Positions 23,951 to 33,689 of a stretch of 64,000 nt of DNA are shown one piece after another. Origin of the DNA: CAWFXC01 sp963819735. GTDB lineage: Bacteria; Actinomycetota; Acidimicrobiia; IMCC26256; DASPTH01. Location: contig CAWFXC010000001.1 of assembly GCA_963819735.1 (NCBI GenBank), forward strand, positions 1,488,001 to 1,552,000. Direction: 5' to 3'. The notes under the pieces are model-generated. The model was not told the DNA's origin. It was given only the letters and a program-made list of their open reading frames with translations, and did no database searches. The translations under genes were made by a program, and so were the position numbers. Every line of letters starts with the position of its first letter. Position 1 is the stretch's first letter.

Positions 23951-25153
23951 ATGGACCCTCGATATCTCGCGCAGGATGAGGACAAGTTGGCGGACCAGGC
24001 GTTACCTGCTGGCTGGCATCCCGACCCGGTAGGTCGGCATCAGTACCGTTACTGGGACGGGAACGGCTGGACTTCCCACGTAGCGGACAACGGAGTCGCG
24101 GCGATCGACCCGGTGCCAGCGCGATCTTCGGGCGCAGACACTGGCGTGTCGGGCGCGATCTCCGCGTTGGGCACGCAGCTACTGGCGGGCGGGAGTGGCT
24201 CGGCTGGGTCGGGGATTGGTGGTGAACGGCAGGGTAGGACTGGCGAGCGCGAGGAGGATGAGGTCCCGTCGGCTGTCGTCGCGCCGGAGTCAACCTCGGA
24301 GCGTCGCGCGATCGAGGATCCGGCGGTTCGTCCCGAGTTACGCCGGATCATCGTCCACGGGGTTGTCTGGTTTCTGATTGGTCTGGCGCTGATCGGTGGC
24401 CACCTGGGTGCAACGGCGTACGTGAAGCGGCGAACCGCGTGGCTCGACGCGGCATGGGACCCCGGTGGCGGGCACTGTCCGGTCCTACTTCGATGGCGGC
24501 AGTGGAGACAGCGGGTCGGCGCGGACCGTGACTGTTGCGTTCGCGTGGCGCGGCCGCCGCCCGATCGAAGACGATCACGCTCGGGGACTCCGGCCCGTCG
24601 TTCCACCGGGGCGAGAAGGTCACGATCCTCGTTGACCCGACCGATTCTTCGCACGCATCGTTGCGGGGGGTCTCCAACCAAGCGCCTTGGACGCTGCTCG
24701 CGTCATGGGTCATGTTGGCGATGTGGAATCGGCGCCGTTTTCTACGCTGGCGTCAATTGGCGAAGGCACGAGTTGATGAAGTCGGCGTTGTCGGCTGGGC
24801 CGTGGCGTTCTTCGAGCGCGAGCATCACGCCATCCGGCAAGGGCTGGGTCGTCATACTGACCTCGGTTGAACCGTCGGTAGCGCGCTTCAAGGTGGCCGG
24901 TGCCTCGCGTAAGTCGAAGTTGGTGAGCCGAGCGTTCGAGGAAACGGTTAGTTGGACGGGGGATGTCGGGTCTGACGTCGTCGTCCGCACGACCGAGTCG
25001 TCGGCGCTGCTGCGACTTCACCGCCTTAACAACGAGAGTGCCGAAACACCTGTTGTGAAAGACTTGGCTCAACCAACCCCGGCTCCGGAGGGCGTCACGC
25101 CAGACGGAGATTTCGTATGTGGGAGTTGCGCTCGCGTTCGCAACGTCGCGTGA
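23951..25153 (+). pseudogene. DUF2510-containing membrane protein, multiply frameshifted
   Basis: Starts MDPRYLAQDEDKLADQALPAG and then a DUF2510 domain, GWHPDPVGRHQYRYWDGNGW followed by TSHVADN. A disordered linker and a membrane helix follow, HGVVWFLIGLALIGGHLGAT. Beyond that, the DUF3592-like part continues in other frames: SYFDGGSGDSGSARTVTVAF, then TITLGDSGPSFHRGEKVTIL, VDPTDSSHASLRGV, and finally YAGVNWRRHELMKSALSAGP back in the first frame. Frame changes occur near 24,452, 24,550 and 24,725. If corrected, the protein would have about 400 residues with two TM helices. Either decayed or affected by assembly indels. Confidence 0.65.
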
Positions 25154-25271
25154 CAGGTACGTCCACAGTCGCGATGATCATCATCCAAACTGATCCACCC
25201 TCGATCGAGTATTCGCGGAAGGATCGTCGATCGCCGAAACGCGGGTCTGAGGGCGGGACCATCGTTTCTGG

Positions 25272-25495
25272 ATGAGGAACACTCCGACGGAGCGCGGAAT
25301 TACGTTGGAACAGGGTGGACACACCGCACCCTGGTGGATCACTTGCGGTGTGTATGGCTGGACGGTTCATACGCACTTTTCGCGACGCGGAGGGAAGCGG
25401 AGGCCGCCTTCGTGGCGACGAAATCAGGACTGGAAGAGGCTCTGCGCCGCGACGACGACGATCGTCTTCAGAATTTCGTTGAGCGGTATCCCTAG
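25272..25495 (+). pseudogene. Small orphan protein, frameshifted in a T-run
   Basis: The first frame gives MRNTPTERGITLEQGGHTAP followed by WWITCGVYGW. Adding one T at the run near 25,377-25,380 lets it continue HFFATRREAEAAFVATKSGL, EEALRRDDDDRLQNFVERYP and stop at 25,493. The restored 74-residue protein has the layout of a common actinobacterial orphan family (HTAPWWITCGVYGWMVHT). Unknown function. Confidence 0.6.
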
Positions 25496-25556
25496 CCCGG
25501 CGCGGGGGACATTTGCGGACGCTCGGGTGGGCAGGCGGGACGGCACCAGAACGAAG
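25495..25556 (+). repeat. IGP element interrupted by IS110
   Basis: GCGCGGGGGACATTTGCGGA, CGCTCGGGTGGGCAGGCGGG, ACGGCACCAGAACG, then the IS110 left end. The matching right half of the hairpin (GGGCAATCTGTGCGG) reappears after the IS at about 26,885. Confidence 0.75.
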
Positions 25557-25663
25557 CCTCTTTGTGTCAAGAGTCTGTTCGCGGGCCGCGCTGAAGCGTG
25601 CGTTGTCGGGTGGGCGTAGCGTTGGTGTCGGGTCCGGGAGTGACCTCACCGAAGAGCCGGCCG

Positions 25664-26661
25664 TCAGAGCTGTCGGTAGACCGCGTCGCTGATGCGTCGC
25701 TTCAACGCGCGCAGTGCTTCTTGCGGGTCTTGCCCTCCGCGATCTTGCGGAGGAAGTACGTGCGTCCGAGCGTGTCGTGCGACACCTGGGTGATCGCGGC
25801 CACGTGCAACGCGTGGTTCAACTGACGGTTCCCCGCGGGTTGAGTCGGTGCCGCACACGCGGTCCGGATGACGCTTCGAGTGGTGCGGTCGCGTTGTAGC
25901 GGGCGTAGTGACCGGCGCTCGGGAATCGGGTCACGTCGCCGGTGTGCCCGACGATCAGCGCGGCGGCCCAGGGTCCGATGCCGTACACGTCGGTGACGGT
26001 GGTGCCCGACGCGACGACCGCGACACCGATGCGCTTGACGAGGGCTTCGAGTTGGTCGTCAACGCGGCGAACGTCGGCGAGGAGCTCGAGCGCGATGCGT
26101 TTGCGTTCGACGTCGACGAGCTCGACCGGACGCAGACCTCGCAGCACCTGACCCGCCTGTCGGGCGCTCAAACGGCCGCTTGAACCGCCGGGAATCAACA
26201 GGCAGAGCAGGGCGTGGAGCCGACAGATGGTCCGGGTCCGTGACGCGGTGAGGTCGTGGTGACGGTTCGCTAACAGGCGCAGCACCGCGGAATGGTCGAC
26301 CGGTCGGACCCGACGCAGCCCGGCGTGACGCAACGCGACGATCGCCGCGGAGCGCGGCGTCGTGCGGGTCGGACTTGTCGGTCCGACCTGAGTCGAGCAG
26401 ACGTACCCGCGCCGACAACGTGGGGGGCACATCCACGACGCATTCGCCGGCGGCGACGAGCTGCTGCGGCAAGGAACGCGCCGAGACCGCCAGCGGCTTC
26501 GACCGCCCAGGTGGCGGCTCGAACGGTGCCGCGAACCCCAGCAGCCGGTCGCGTTGCCAACGATCCGCGTTCACGCGCACCTGACCGACGAGTTCTTCGG
26601 TGTCGTCGAGCACCGCCGCAGTGTGGGACCGCTTGTGTGGATCGATTTCGATCACGAACAT
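25664..26661 (-). pseudogene. IS110-family transposase (DEDD), copy A, broken
   Basis: Starts at 26,661 with MFVIEIDPHKRSHTAAVLDD. The RuvC-like DEDD domain is recognisable (EIDPHKRSH; DKSDPHDA), as is the C-terminal Tnp_20 domain (TDVYGIGPWAAALIVGHTGD, YARYNATAPLEASSG with the catalytic Ser region). Frame changes near 26,355, 25,840 and earlier break it into at least three pieces; the WAVEAAGG segment carrying the Glu is also corrupted. Homologous to the copy at 32,451-33,469. Inactive as written, and it could be mobilised only by the sister copy. Confidence 0.85.
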
Positions 26662-26882
26662 CACTTCCCCCTTCAACCTGACCGTCGTGGGAATGCCACG
26701 GCGGGCAGTCCTGATGAAGGGTGATTGCTCGCCTCTTTCGAGCCACGCCGCAGCGAGAACCCAACCCGCAGTCACTTCGCTCAGAAGCCAACCAACAACG
26801 GTGGCAGGGCATTATTGGCGACCGCGGGCCAGGCCCTCGAACGCTACGAGCAAGCCCGCAACGCCTGCACGCGATCCTCTAT
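26662..26882 (-). ncRNA. Candidate IS110 bridge RNA, copy A
   Basis: The non-coding stretch between the transposase start and the right end is nearly identical to that of copy B, whereas the coding part has more changes. In IS110-group elements the leader next to the transposase encodes a bridge RNA that pairs with target and donor DNA. The short stretch 26,803-26,824 (GGCAGGGCATTATTGGCG) differs from copy B and resembles the target hairpin, so it may contain the target-binding loop. Structure not computed. Confidence 0.45.
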
Positions 26883-26953
26883 CAGGGCAATCTGTGCGGC
26901 TGCGTGTCCGCGCCTGCGGAGTGTCCTGAACGGTCCTCAGCAGTATTGCTTCT

Positions 26954-27454
26954 TCAGGATTCCAGCAGTAGCGGGCGCCTCCGTGGCGAAGGTGTCGCGG
27001 CTCGCTTGGGCGGGCGCGTCGCGAGCTTGCTTGGCGCCACCGCGTCGACGAAGAACAAGTCCAAGCCGTTCACCTGGACGTCCATATAGACCGCGCTTCC
27101 CCGCACGCGCTTGCCAAGTCTTCCTTTAGGCGCTTGTCGTGGGTGCTGAGGGTCCCATCCAAAGTGGCGTTCACGACGGCAATGACCGTTTCATACGGAC
27201 CTCCGAGGGCAGCAGGTTCGCTGACACACGAAGCCAGGTAGCTCTTCTTCCCGTCGATGAAGCGGCCGCCAGTGGCGCGGTCCACAGAAGCCCGGCTCGC
27301 GGTAAATGAAGGAATGGATCAGCTGCTTGGTCGTGCGCTCAATCGCCGCCTCTTGGTCCGAGGCCCGACTACCTGGAACTGCTGCAAGGCACGAAGGTGC
27401 CGCCGCCAACGAGACGACAAGGGCCAACAACGTGCCGACGAGGAGCTTGTACAC
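26954..27454 (-). pseudogene. Secreted hypothetical protein, frameshifted
   Basis: Begins at 27,454 with a signal peptide, MYKLLVGTLLALVVSLAAAP followed by SCLAA. It goes on GSRASDQEAAIERTTKQLIH, then changes frame near 27,290 to GGRFIDGKKSYLASCVSEPA and ETVIAVVNATLDGTLSTHDK, and again near 27,112 to VYMDVQVNGLDLFFVDAV. The three pieces make one exported protein of about 165 residues, with Cys residues suited to a disulphide. No family recognised. Immediately downstream of IS110 copy A. Confidence 0.6.
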
Positions 27455-27547
27455 AACGCCTCATCTCAGCACAAAACCTCGCGGCGCTCCGCGCGGTGCG
27501 ACGGAATGTGTTGGCGGGACGAGCGCAGTGCGGGCCATAGTTTCTTG

Positions 27548-27878
27548 GTGTCTCTCCGCAGATTCCTACACCGGTATTGGATCGAGTTCGATGAACCTGC
27601 TGATGTGCCTGCGGGTCGCCGTCGCTTCGGTGTTACGGCGTTTGATATTGAGGATGCGATGCGTTTGCTTCGTGCTGAGGTCGAAGCAGAGGAAGCTTCC
27701 CGCCGGCGTGCCAGGCCAGGTGCACGTGGGAGCGGCGTGCGTATGCCCGCGGAACCTTCCCCACGTCGTCGAGGATGTTGATGTGACCACGCTTGACGCC
27801 GGTCACGTCCGGCCGAACCCGATGCACCCGCCGTCGGAGCGTGGGGTCTGGTTCCCGAAGTTTGGGTTCTTCACGTAG
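27548..27878 (+). pseudogene. Small orphan protein, frameshifted
   Basis: GTG start. The first frame gives SLRRFLHRYWIEFDEPADVP and RRFGVTAFDIEDAMRLLRAE. After a frame change near 27,700 it continues LPHVVEDVDVTTLDAGHVRP, NPMHPPSERGVWFPKFGF and stop. The layout (WFEFD...GVTAFDxEDAxxLL...VEDVDVxTLDxGHVxPN....RGVWFP) is that of a common orphan family in actinobacteria. Function unknown; a normal length of about 110 residues once corrected. Confidence 0.65.
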
Positions 27879-27879
27879 C

Positions 27880-27915
27880 GCATAACTGCCGATCTGCGTT
27901 CCGACTCAAACAGCT
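27880..27915 (+). repeat. IGP fragment
   Basis: GCATAACTGCCGATCTGCGT, then TCCGACTC. The left block of the IGP element directly after the stop codon. Confidence 0.55.
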
Positions 27916-27944
27916 GTCTCTCGCGTGGACCCGCAAGGAGCGTG

Positions 27945-29096
27945 TCAGTCGTGTGCCGTGTCGAGGAGGGTCGCGATCGTGTTGTGGTTTTGCGTCTCCG
28001 CGAGCGATCTCGCGGTGTGGCCGCCGTGTGCCACGGCGCCGGGATTGGCCCCGCGTTCGAGGAGGAGCCGCACTGCTGGCTCCGAGCCTCGCTCGGCGGC
28101 CCGGTGAAGCGCGGTGAAGCCCCGTTCGTCTGAGGCGTTTGGGTCGGCACCGTGATCGAGGAGCCACGTCATCCGCTCGACGTCGTTGTGCTCTGGATCG
28201 AGTTGCGCAAAGTTCATGAGAGTGGTTGCGCCTTGTGCGCTTCGGGCGTCGATGTCGAGTCCTCTCGCGAGCAGCCATTCGAAGAGGTCGGTGCCCGGCT
28301 GTGCGCCCGCCCACTGGAGCGCGTGCAGCCCGTCGCCGGCTAAGAGGTCAATGGGTACTCCCGCGTCGAGCTGCACCTGCGCCGCGTCGAGGTCACCTCG
28401 TGCGATCGCAATGTGGAACAAGGAGTAGCTCCGCAGCGGCTGCGTCGGCATCGGTGCCTCGAAGCGATCGGGCGTGGCGAACGACGCGAGATTGCCGAAC
28501 ATCGAAAAGCAATGGATCGCGATCTGGTCGACGTTCGCATCGGCCAAGTCCGTTGGCACTGGGGCCGGGTGCTCCTCGCGCAAGACGTGGGTACGCACCA
28601 GAAAATCGAAGTTCGCGATGGTGAGCTCTGGTGGCTCCTCGGGATCGAGGAAGCACCCAACGACATCGGTCACCACGATTTCCCCGTCCGTCGCGGAAAT
28701 GGACGCCGTCACCAGGAGTTGCCGCGTCCAGCTCCGCACAAAGAGCACACGGTTGTCGCGATAGAACATCGCCCACTTGTGTTCCATCGTCTTCGGCGCG
28801 AACAACACGCCTTCAGCGAGCATCGATCGACCGAGTACTGCAAACCGGCTTCGAATGTCCGCGAGTTCGGCGGTCGCAGATCGAGGAACGACGTACCATC
28901 GTCACCGCCGAACGAAATACGCGTTCGCGGCGGCGTCGTAATCGGACACCAACGAGAGCATCGTCTGGGTCGAGCCGCGGCGCACATCGAGCACCCGGAC
29001 AGGCCAAGGATTGTTCTCATCCAACAGCCACGCCACCCCATACTCAGATCGCTCGGAGCCCCTCTTCCGACGCTTCCACGGCATGTGCGGCATCAT
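27945..29096 (-). pseudogene. Ankyrin-repeat protein, frameshifted
   Basis: Starts at 29,096 (MMPHMPWKRRKRGSERSEYG, then VAWLLDENNPWPVRVLDVRR). Frame changes near 28,910 and 28,825 join GGDDGTSFLDLRPPNSRTFE and then LAEGVLFAPKTMEHKWAMFY. The last 293 residues are one open frame with ankyrin repeats: SLFHIAIARGDLDAAQVQL, GLHALQWAGAQPGTDLFEWL, GATTLMNFAQLDPEHNDV, GFTALHRAAERGSEPAVRLL and HTARSLAETQNHNTIATLL. The corrected protein has about 383 residues: a small N-terminal domain seen in other actinobacterial proteins and five ankyrin repeats. Partner unknown. Confidence 0.75.
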
Positions 29097-29140
29097 GCCC
29101 CACCACCGACACGAGCGCTCATCAACGCCGCTCCTTCACG

Positions 29141-29180
29141 CATAGCTGCCGATCCCGCGGCCGTTCGGCTCCGCGATGGA
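29141..29180 (+). repeat. IGP fragment
   Basis: GCATAGCTGCCGATCCCGCG then GCCGTTCGGCTCCGCG. Left block of the IGP element; the remainder is diverged. Confidence 0.5.
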
Positions 29181-29199
29181 TCCGGCAATATGTTAGCCC

Positions 29200-29432
29200 A
29201 TGGGGATCGGTGCATACGGCGGTGGTGACTGGGCGCCCACGGACGATGGGGAACCGATCTTCCGAGCCGAGGTAGTCCATCGGTCCGATGGCGGCTTCGG
29301 GCTCCGCACGAGGAACATCAGTTTCCAGACAAGCGCGTCGGGAAGTCGAGGCTGTTTGTGCAGCAAGCCGCCGAGATGTTGCTTGACTATGCGCAGGCGC
29401 TTCGCAATCCGCGTCGTCGGCCATCGGAGTAG
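29200..29432 (+). pseudogene. Small hypothetical protein, frameshifted
   Basis: ATG with GTTAGCCC upstream. The first frame gives MGIGAYGGGDWAPTDDGEPI. The C-terminal part in another frame, HEEHQFPDKRVGKSRLFVQQ, AAEMLLDYAQALRNPRRRPS, matches the usual C-terminus of a small actinobacterial orphan family. A frame change near 29,295 is needed. Soluble, about 75 residues when corrected. Confidence 0.5.
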
Positions 29433-29488
29433 AAGCGCCGGCTTAGAACTCTGTGAGTTGGTTGACCCATCGGGATGAGGCGCCGCAC

Positions 29489-29529
29489 GCGACAGGGACC
29501 CAGGCCGAAAGCCAGGGTCCCCGTCGCGT
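29489..29529. terminator. Bidirectional stem-loop terminator
   Basis: CGCGAC-a-GGGACCC-a-GGC, loop CGAAA, then GCC-a-GGGTCCC-c-GTCGCG. A long hairpin with only two mismatches between convergent genes. No T-run on either side, so Rho-independent function is probable but not certain. Confidence 0.65.
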
Positions 29530-29588
29530 GTCGGTCTCACCAGGTCGGCGTCACGTCAGCGGTGCCGTCACACCGAGCCTGGTGGGGT

Positions 29589-30096
29589 TCACTTGAAGCG
29601 AACGCCCATCGGGCCGACTGACACGGATTCTGAACCATCCGAGGAACAGAAGCCGTTGCAGCTTCCGACGGTGTGCAGTGCACTTGCCGAGACGATCGCC
29701 CCGCCGGCACGGAACACGCCGTTGCCGAGGATCTGGACGGTGACGCTGTTCACGGTCGTGCCGTCACAGGTCAGGAATCCGGGCGACGTCGGGTTCTGCG
29801 GCGAGAACGGACCGGCCGACATGGTGGCGGACCCCGAACTCACGGTCTTGCCGTGCGCTTGTGATATCGACACGGTGACACTGTCAGTGAGTGTGGTGTC
29901 GCCGGGGTTCCCGATCGGTGCACACACCACACTGACTGGGACGGACACGAGGAGACGGTCCGTGACCTTGATCGGTGACCCGATTGTGACGGTCATCGAC
30001 GGCGTTGTCGCTCCCGCCGAGGACACCAACCCGAATACTGCGATGCTGCACGCCAGCATCGCGAATACCGACTCCGGACAAGATTCTGCGTTTCAT
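29589..30096 (-). pseudogene. Secreted hypothetical protein, signal peptide frameshifted
   Basis: The first residues (MKRRILSGVGI, from 30,096) and the hydrophobic core (MLACSIAVFGLVSSAGA, from 30,059) are in different frames; one indel near 30,062 would join them into a standard Sec signal peptide. The mature part is a beta-rich Ser/Thr/Gly-rich domain of about 135 residues (MTVTIGSPIKVTDRLLVSVP; VTVSISQAHGKTVSSGSATM; VTVQILGNGVFRAGGAIVSA) with four Cys. Probably exported, Ig-like. If the frame is true, translation could start at 30,059. No known family. Confidence 0.65.
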
Positions 30097-30422
30097 GGCT
30101 GATCCTTCCGACCTGTTGTCGATGAGATGGATGGTCGGGCGATCCTCACATCGCAGGTCGGGTGGAACCATGAGGTAGCGAGCGACTTCAACGTAGCGAT
30201 GAAGCAAGTCGATACTGGCTTGCCAGCTAGCGACATTGATCAACTCGGCGCACAGGACGCGCTTGACCGGGCACCATGACCTCTCAACAGCCTCCAGTAA
30301 TCTCGGTGTCCTCGACCGATGATGCGCCGGGAACGGCGATGTTGAACAGTGTCCTCGCCAGCGTGCACCGCGTCTGACCTGGACCGAAGTCTGAACTCAA
30401 GGACCGGCCGGAGGAATTTCTG
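30097..30422. other. Inter-gene stretch, one possible short peptide
   Basis: No convincing gene. A 33-residue plus-strand frame, MTSQQPPVISVSSTDDAPGT onward, lies at 30,276-30,377 without a clear ribosome-binding site. No IGP block seen here. Confidence 0.3.
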
Positions 30423-30621
30423 ATGCGAGCTACCGGGGTCGCAGTCACGCTTGCGGCGATGCTCGTCGCGACGGTGGTGGTCGCGATGGCTGGGCCGCGG
30501 TCCGGCACACGCATGACGACCGTCAGAGTCGAGGCCGCGGGATCTCGCTCCGGACGAGACCACAGCGCTCGCGTACCGCATTGCCGTTCTGAACCGTTCA
30601 GTCAAGATCGACGGACTCTGA
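30423..30621 (+). pseudogene. Small secreted/membrane peptide, frameshifted
   Basis: ATG at 30,423 after AGGAATTTCTG. MRATGVAVTLAAMLVATVVV, AMAGPRSGTRMTTVRVEAAG form a signal or anchor helix followed by a short tail. A frame change near 30,555 would continue DETTALAYRIAVLNRSVKID then GL and stop. The corrected protein is about 65 residues. Function unknown. Confidence 0.4.
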
Positions 30622-30685
30622 TGCGGACTCGATGGGTTCGGTCTCGTGTCGGGCGTCAGCGATCGGACGATCGAGGGCTGGTGCT

Positions 30686-31393
30686 GTGAAGTATGAGGGT
30701 CGTGAAGTCGCGTTCGGTCCCTTCGAGTTCGCGTTCGAGCCGATTCGGGGTGGCGGAAAAAAAAGTGCGTTCGACCGATTTTTTCGGCGCGGTACGACCG
30801 ATGGCATGTACGAGTACGGCGGCGGCCAGGGGGAGCTGATGGGCATTTCGCCGAATTCGGTGCCATTGCTCGACGCGATTCGCTCGGTCGTGTCTCATCC
30901 CGACGCGGCGGACTGCGTGATCACGTTGCTACGTGACCCCAGTTGGGGTCCGCAGTTGGTTGGGGCGGTCGCCACGTACGCGTCACCGTTCGCGTCGGCA
31001 GTTACGCAGGCGTGGCGTGCGTTCGATTCGGGAAGCTGGGTGAGCCCACAACTCGCCGCGATGTTGTCGCTGGTCGATCCCGACTTCGCGACACTCGCCA
31101 TCGATCGGCTCGAACAACGGTGTCCCCTCAGTCACGATCAGGACTACGAGATACTGTCGGCGATGGAGCGAGCCATCGCGCAGGGTACGAGCGGTGGCTA
31201 CCTGCGTTCATGCAAGGCGGCGGCGGCATTGCTCGCTCTCCTGGACACGGACATACCACGCGACCGGCGCACCTTGGCGTGCCGCGACGACCCGGAACTG
31301 CAACGCCTCATCGCCGACGACAAAGACCAGGCGATCGCAACGAGATGGCGCGCAGGCCTCATCCTTCACTGGGGTACCACCAACCGAGACTGA
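30686..31393 (+). CDS. Hypothetical helical-repeat protein
   Basis: A 235-residue protein; the GTG at 30,686 gives KYEGREVAFGPFEFAFEPIR, a natural N-terminus. The segment GGGKKSAFDRFFRRG is followed by helical repeats (SVPLLDAIRSVVSHPDAADC; ITLLRDPSWGPQLVGAVATY; SPQLAAMLSLVDPDFATLAI; SCKAAAALLALLDTDIP). The pattern looks like HEAT/Armadillo-type alpha solenoids often used as immunity or scaffold proteins. A run of eight A near 30,760 is noticeable. No signal peptide. Confidence 0.65.
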   Translation: MKYEGREVAFGPFEFAFEPIRGGGKKSAFDRFFRRGTTDGMYEYGGGQGELMGISPNSVPLLDAIRSVVSHPDAADCVITLLRDPSWGPQLVGAVATYASPFASAVTQAWRAFDSGSWVSPQLAAMLSLVDPDFATLAIDRLEQRCPLSHDQDYEILSAMERAIAQGTSGGYLRSCKAAAALLALLDTDIPRDRRTLACRDDPELQRLIADDKDQAIATRWRAGLILHWGTTNRD

Positions 31394-31515
31394 GGACTGC
31401 TCGGCAGGGCCGGGATGTCGGCGGTTTGCGCTGGCATTCGGGCACAGTGCTGTTCCCGAATCTGAACTGCCGTTCGGCATTCACGAATAATCGGGGTGGC
31501 CCGAGTCGAACGTGC

Positions 31516-31818
31516 CTACAACCGCGGACGCGGTAGGCCAACCGTGGATCCCCGACGCCGAGCATCGTAAGCGACACGCGAATACATATATCTGCCGCTC
31601 CGTGTTTGTACTCCGCACGTCTCAGCGTGGGCGATGTCGCCAGTTGTGCGCAGGTGCCATGCGAGGCACGCGACGAGAAGCGTGTCGTCGTCGCCGAGAT
31701 CTTCTGCACCGACGAGCACTCGTACCTCTGCGCGATAGATCGGCAGCCGGCCTTCCGATCGCTTGCGATGCCAACTCAATGTGATGACGGACACACCGAG
31801 CTCGTTCTCCACACGCAT
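31516..31818 (-). CDS. Hypothetical protein
   Basis: A 100-residue frame (MRVENELGVSVITLSWHRKR; RLPIYRAEVRVLVGAEDLGD; DDTLLVACLAWHLRTTGDIA). The middle reads as a real protein; the last 30 residues are basic and perhaps out of frame. Overlaps another minus-strand frame (31,776-32,111) by 43 bp, and the two may be one gene split by an indel. Unknown function. Confidence 0.4.
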   Translation of the reverse strand: MRVENELGVSVITLSWHRKRSEGRLPIYRAEVRVLVGAEDLGDDDTLLVACLAWHLRTTGDIAHAETCGVQTRSGRYMYSRVAYDARRRGSTVGLPRPRL

Positions 31819-32111
31819 TGAGGGAGTGGTCCGGGCACCACCGGCCCGGATACCGCTGAACGCGAGGGGACGCAGCGAAGCATCGGTCCCTCAACAATGC
31901 TGATCGTCGCAATCCGAGGTCGGAATCGGATCACCAGCTGATTGTTTGCCGACGTCCTCAGCTCGGTTGTCTTCGGGCGCGATCCCTTCGCCGGCCGCAT
32001 GAGATATGCACCGCTACCGACAACGACGATCTCGTTGGGGCGCCCGTCGGGATAGTTGAGGAACGCACAGTGATTGCCCTCGGGATCATCCGAAGATGTG
32101 GCTCCACTCAC
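31776..32111 (-). CDS. Hypothetical protein
   Basis: A 111-residue frame: MSGATSSDDPEGNHCAFLNY, PDGRPNEIVVVGSGAYLMRP, AKGSRPKTTELRTSANNQLV and IRFRPRIATISIVEGPMLRC. The first 75 residues look coding; the C-terminus may be out of frame. Upstream on the same strand, LVSSLEMEDRRFAPGTELVG (about 32,120-32,190) may be its real N-terminus in another frame. Treated as a broken gene of unknown function. Confidence 0.35.
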   Translation of the reverse strand: MSGATSSDDPEGNHCAFLNYPDGRPNEIVVVGSGAYLMRPAKGSRPKTTELRTSANNQLVIRFRPRIATISIVEGPMLRCVPSRSAVSGPVVPGPLPQCVWRTSSVCPSSH

Positions 32112-32227
32112 CCTCGCGGTGGCCTACCAGCTCCGTTCCGGGCGCGAACCTGCGGTCCTCCATTTCGAGCGACGATACGAGATCCACAACCGCTCGCTCG
32201 CGGACGATTGATGTCGATCAGCGTTGA

Positions 32228-32276
32228 GCGCCCCATATCTGCCGTTCTGCCGCGCCACGTGTGCCCCAGAATCGGG
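32228..32276 (+). repeat. IGP element interrupted by IS110
   Basis: AGCGCCCCATATCTGCCGTT, CTGCCGCGCCACGTGTGC, CCCAGAATCGGG, then the IS110 left end. The right half, AGGGCAATCTGGG, follows the IS at 33,691. Rejoining gives a hairpin with stem CCCAGA/TCTGGG. Confidence 0.78.
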
Positions 32277-33689
32277 CCTCTTTGTGTCAAGGGCCTGTTC
32301 CCGGGCGCGTCGAAGCGTGCGCTGTCGGGTGGGCGTAGCGTTGGTGTCGGGTCCGGGAGTGACCTCACCGAAGAGCCGGCCGTCAGGGTGCAGAGCCGGC
32401 CACGCTGGCCTTTGGAGCCGTTCCCGTCTGTCCTCCCGGACCCCTCGAAGTCAGGGTCGGGTGTCGGCGAGGAGCTGGCGGTAGACGGCGTCGCTGATGC
32501 GTCGCTTCAACGCGCGGAGCGCTTCTTTGCGGGTCTTGCCTTCGTCGATCTTGCGGAGGAAGTACGCGCGGCCCGGGGTGTCGTGCGGCGATCTGGGTGA
32601 TCGCGGCGACGTGCAACGCGTGGTTCAACTGGCGGTTGCCCACGCGGGTTCAACCGGTGACGCACGCGCGGTCCGGATGATGCTTCGAGTGGTGCGGTCC
32701 CGTTGTAGCGGGCGTAGTGACCGGCGCTGGGGAACCGGGTCACGTCGCCGGTGTGACCGACGATGATCGCGGCGGCCCAGGGTCCGATGCCGTACACGTC
32801 GGTGACGGTGGTGCCCGACGTGACGACCGCGATACCGATGCGCTTCACGAGAGCTTCGAGTTGGTCGTCGATGCGGCGCACGTCGCCGAGGAGCTCGAGC
32901 GCGATCCGTTTGCGTTCGATGTCGACGAGCTCGACGGGCCGCAGACCGCGCAGGACCTGACCCGCCTGTCGAGCGCTCAAACGGCCACTGAATCCGCCAG
33001 GAACGAGCAGGCAGAGCAGGGCGTGGAGCCGACAGATGGTCCGGGTCCGTGACGCGGTGAGGTCATGGTGACGGTTCGCCAACAAGCGCAGCACCGCAGA
33101 GTGATCGACGGGTCGGACCGGGCGCAGCCGGGCGTGGCGCAACGCAACGACCGCCGCGGAACGCGCATCGTGCGGGTCGGACTTGTCGGTCCGGCCCGAG
33201 TCCAGTAGCCGCACCCGCGCCGACAACGTCGGCGGCACATCCACGACCCGTTCACCGGCAGCGACGAGCTGCTGCGCCAGCAACGCGCCGAGACCACCAG
33301 CAGCTTCGACCGCCCAGGTGCGTGGTTCGAACGGTGCCGCGAACCGCAACAGCCGGTCGCGTTGCCAACGATCCGCGTTCACGCGCAGCTGGCCGACGAG
33401 CTCTTCGCTGTCGTCGAGCACCGCCGCGGTGTGGGACCTCTTGTGTGGGTCGATTCCGATCACGAACATCACTTCCTCCTTCAACCTGACCGTCGTGGGG
33501 ATGCCACGGCGGGCAGTCCTGATGAAGGGTGATTGCTCGCCTCTTTCGAGCCACGCCGCAGCGAGAACCCAACCCGCGGCCACTTCGCTCAGAAGCCAAC
33601 CAACAACGGTGGCAGGGCATTCTTGAGACCGCGGGCCAGGCCCTCGAACGCTACGAGCAAGCCCGCAACGCCTGCACGCGATGCTCCAT
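32277..33689 (-). mobile_element. IS110-family element, copy B
   Basis: About 1.4 kb, starting CCTCTTTGTGTCAAG and ending GCACGCGATGCTCCATC. It contains one transposase gene on the minus strand and leader sequences on both sides. It is inserted in the loop of an IGP hairpin. Exact ends are uncertain by a few bases because the flanks themselves resemble the target. More complete than copy A. Confidence 0.88.
32451..33469 (-). pseudogene. IS110-family transposase (DEDD/Tnp_20), copy B
   Basis: ATG at 33,469 with AGGAGGAAGTG upstream. The N-terminal DEDD domain shows GIDPHKRSHTAAVLDD (Asp), WAVEAAGGLGA (Glu) and DKSDPHDARSAAVVALRHA (Asp pair). A coiled-coil middle (RLHALLCLLVPGGFSGRLSA) leads to the Tnp_20 domain, VYGIGPWAAAIIVGHTGDVT, with the serine nucleophile region GTAPLEASSG. 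Then frame changes near 32,650 and 32,585 separate GNRQLNHALHVAAITQIAA and AVYRQLLADTRP. The Ser and Asp residues for cleavage are present; the C-terminal tail requires correction of two indels. Such enzymes act with a bridge RNA to insert the element. Confidence 0.88.

Larger units (their letters stand above)
25557..26882 (-). mobile_element. IS110-family element, degenerate copy A
   Basis: Shares both ends and most of its length with copy B (32,277-33,689). The left end is CCTCTTTGTGTCAAG and the right end CTGCACGCGATCCTCTATCA. No terminal inverted repeats or target duplication are visible, which fits IS110. Relative to copy B it lacks about 100 bp near the transposase 3' end. The element interrupts an IGP hairpin. 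Confidence 0.85.
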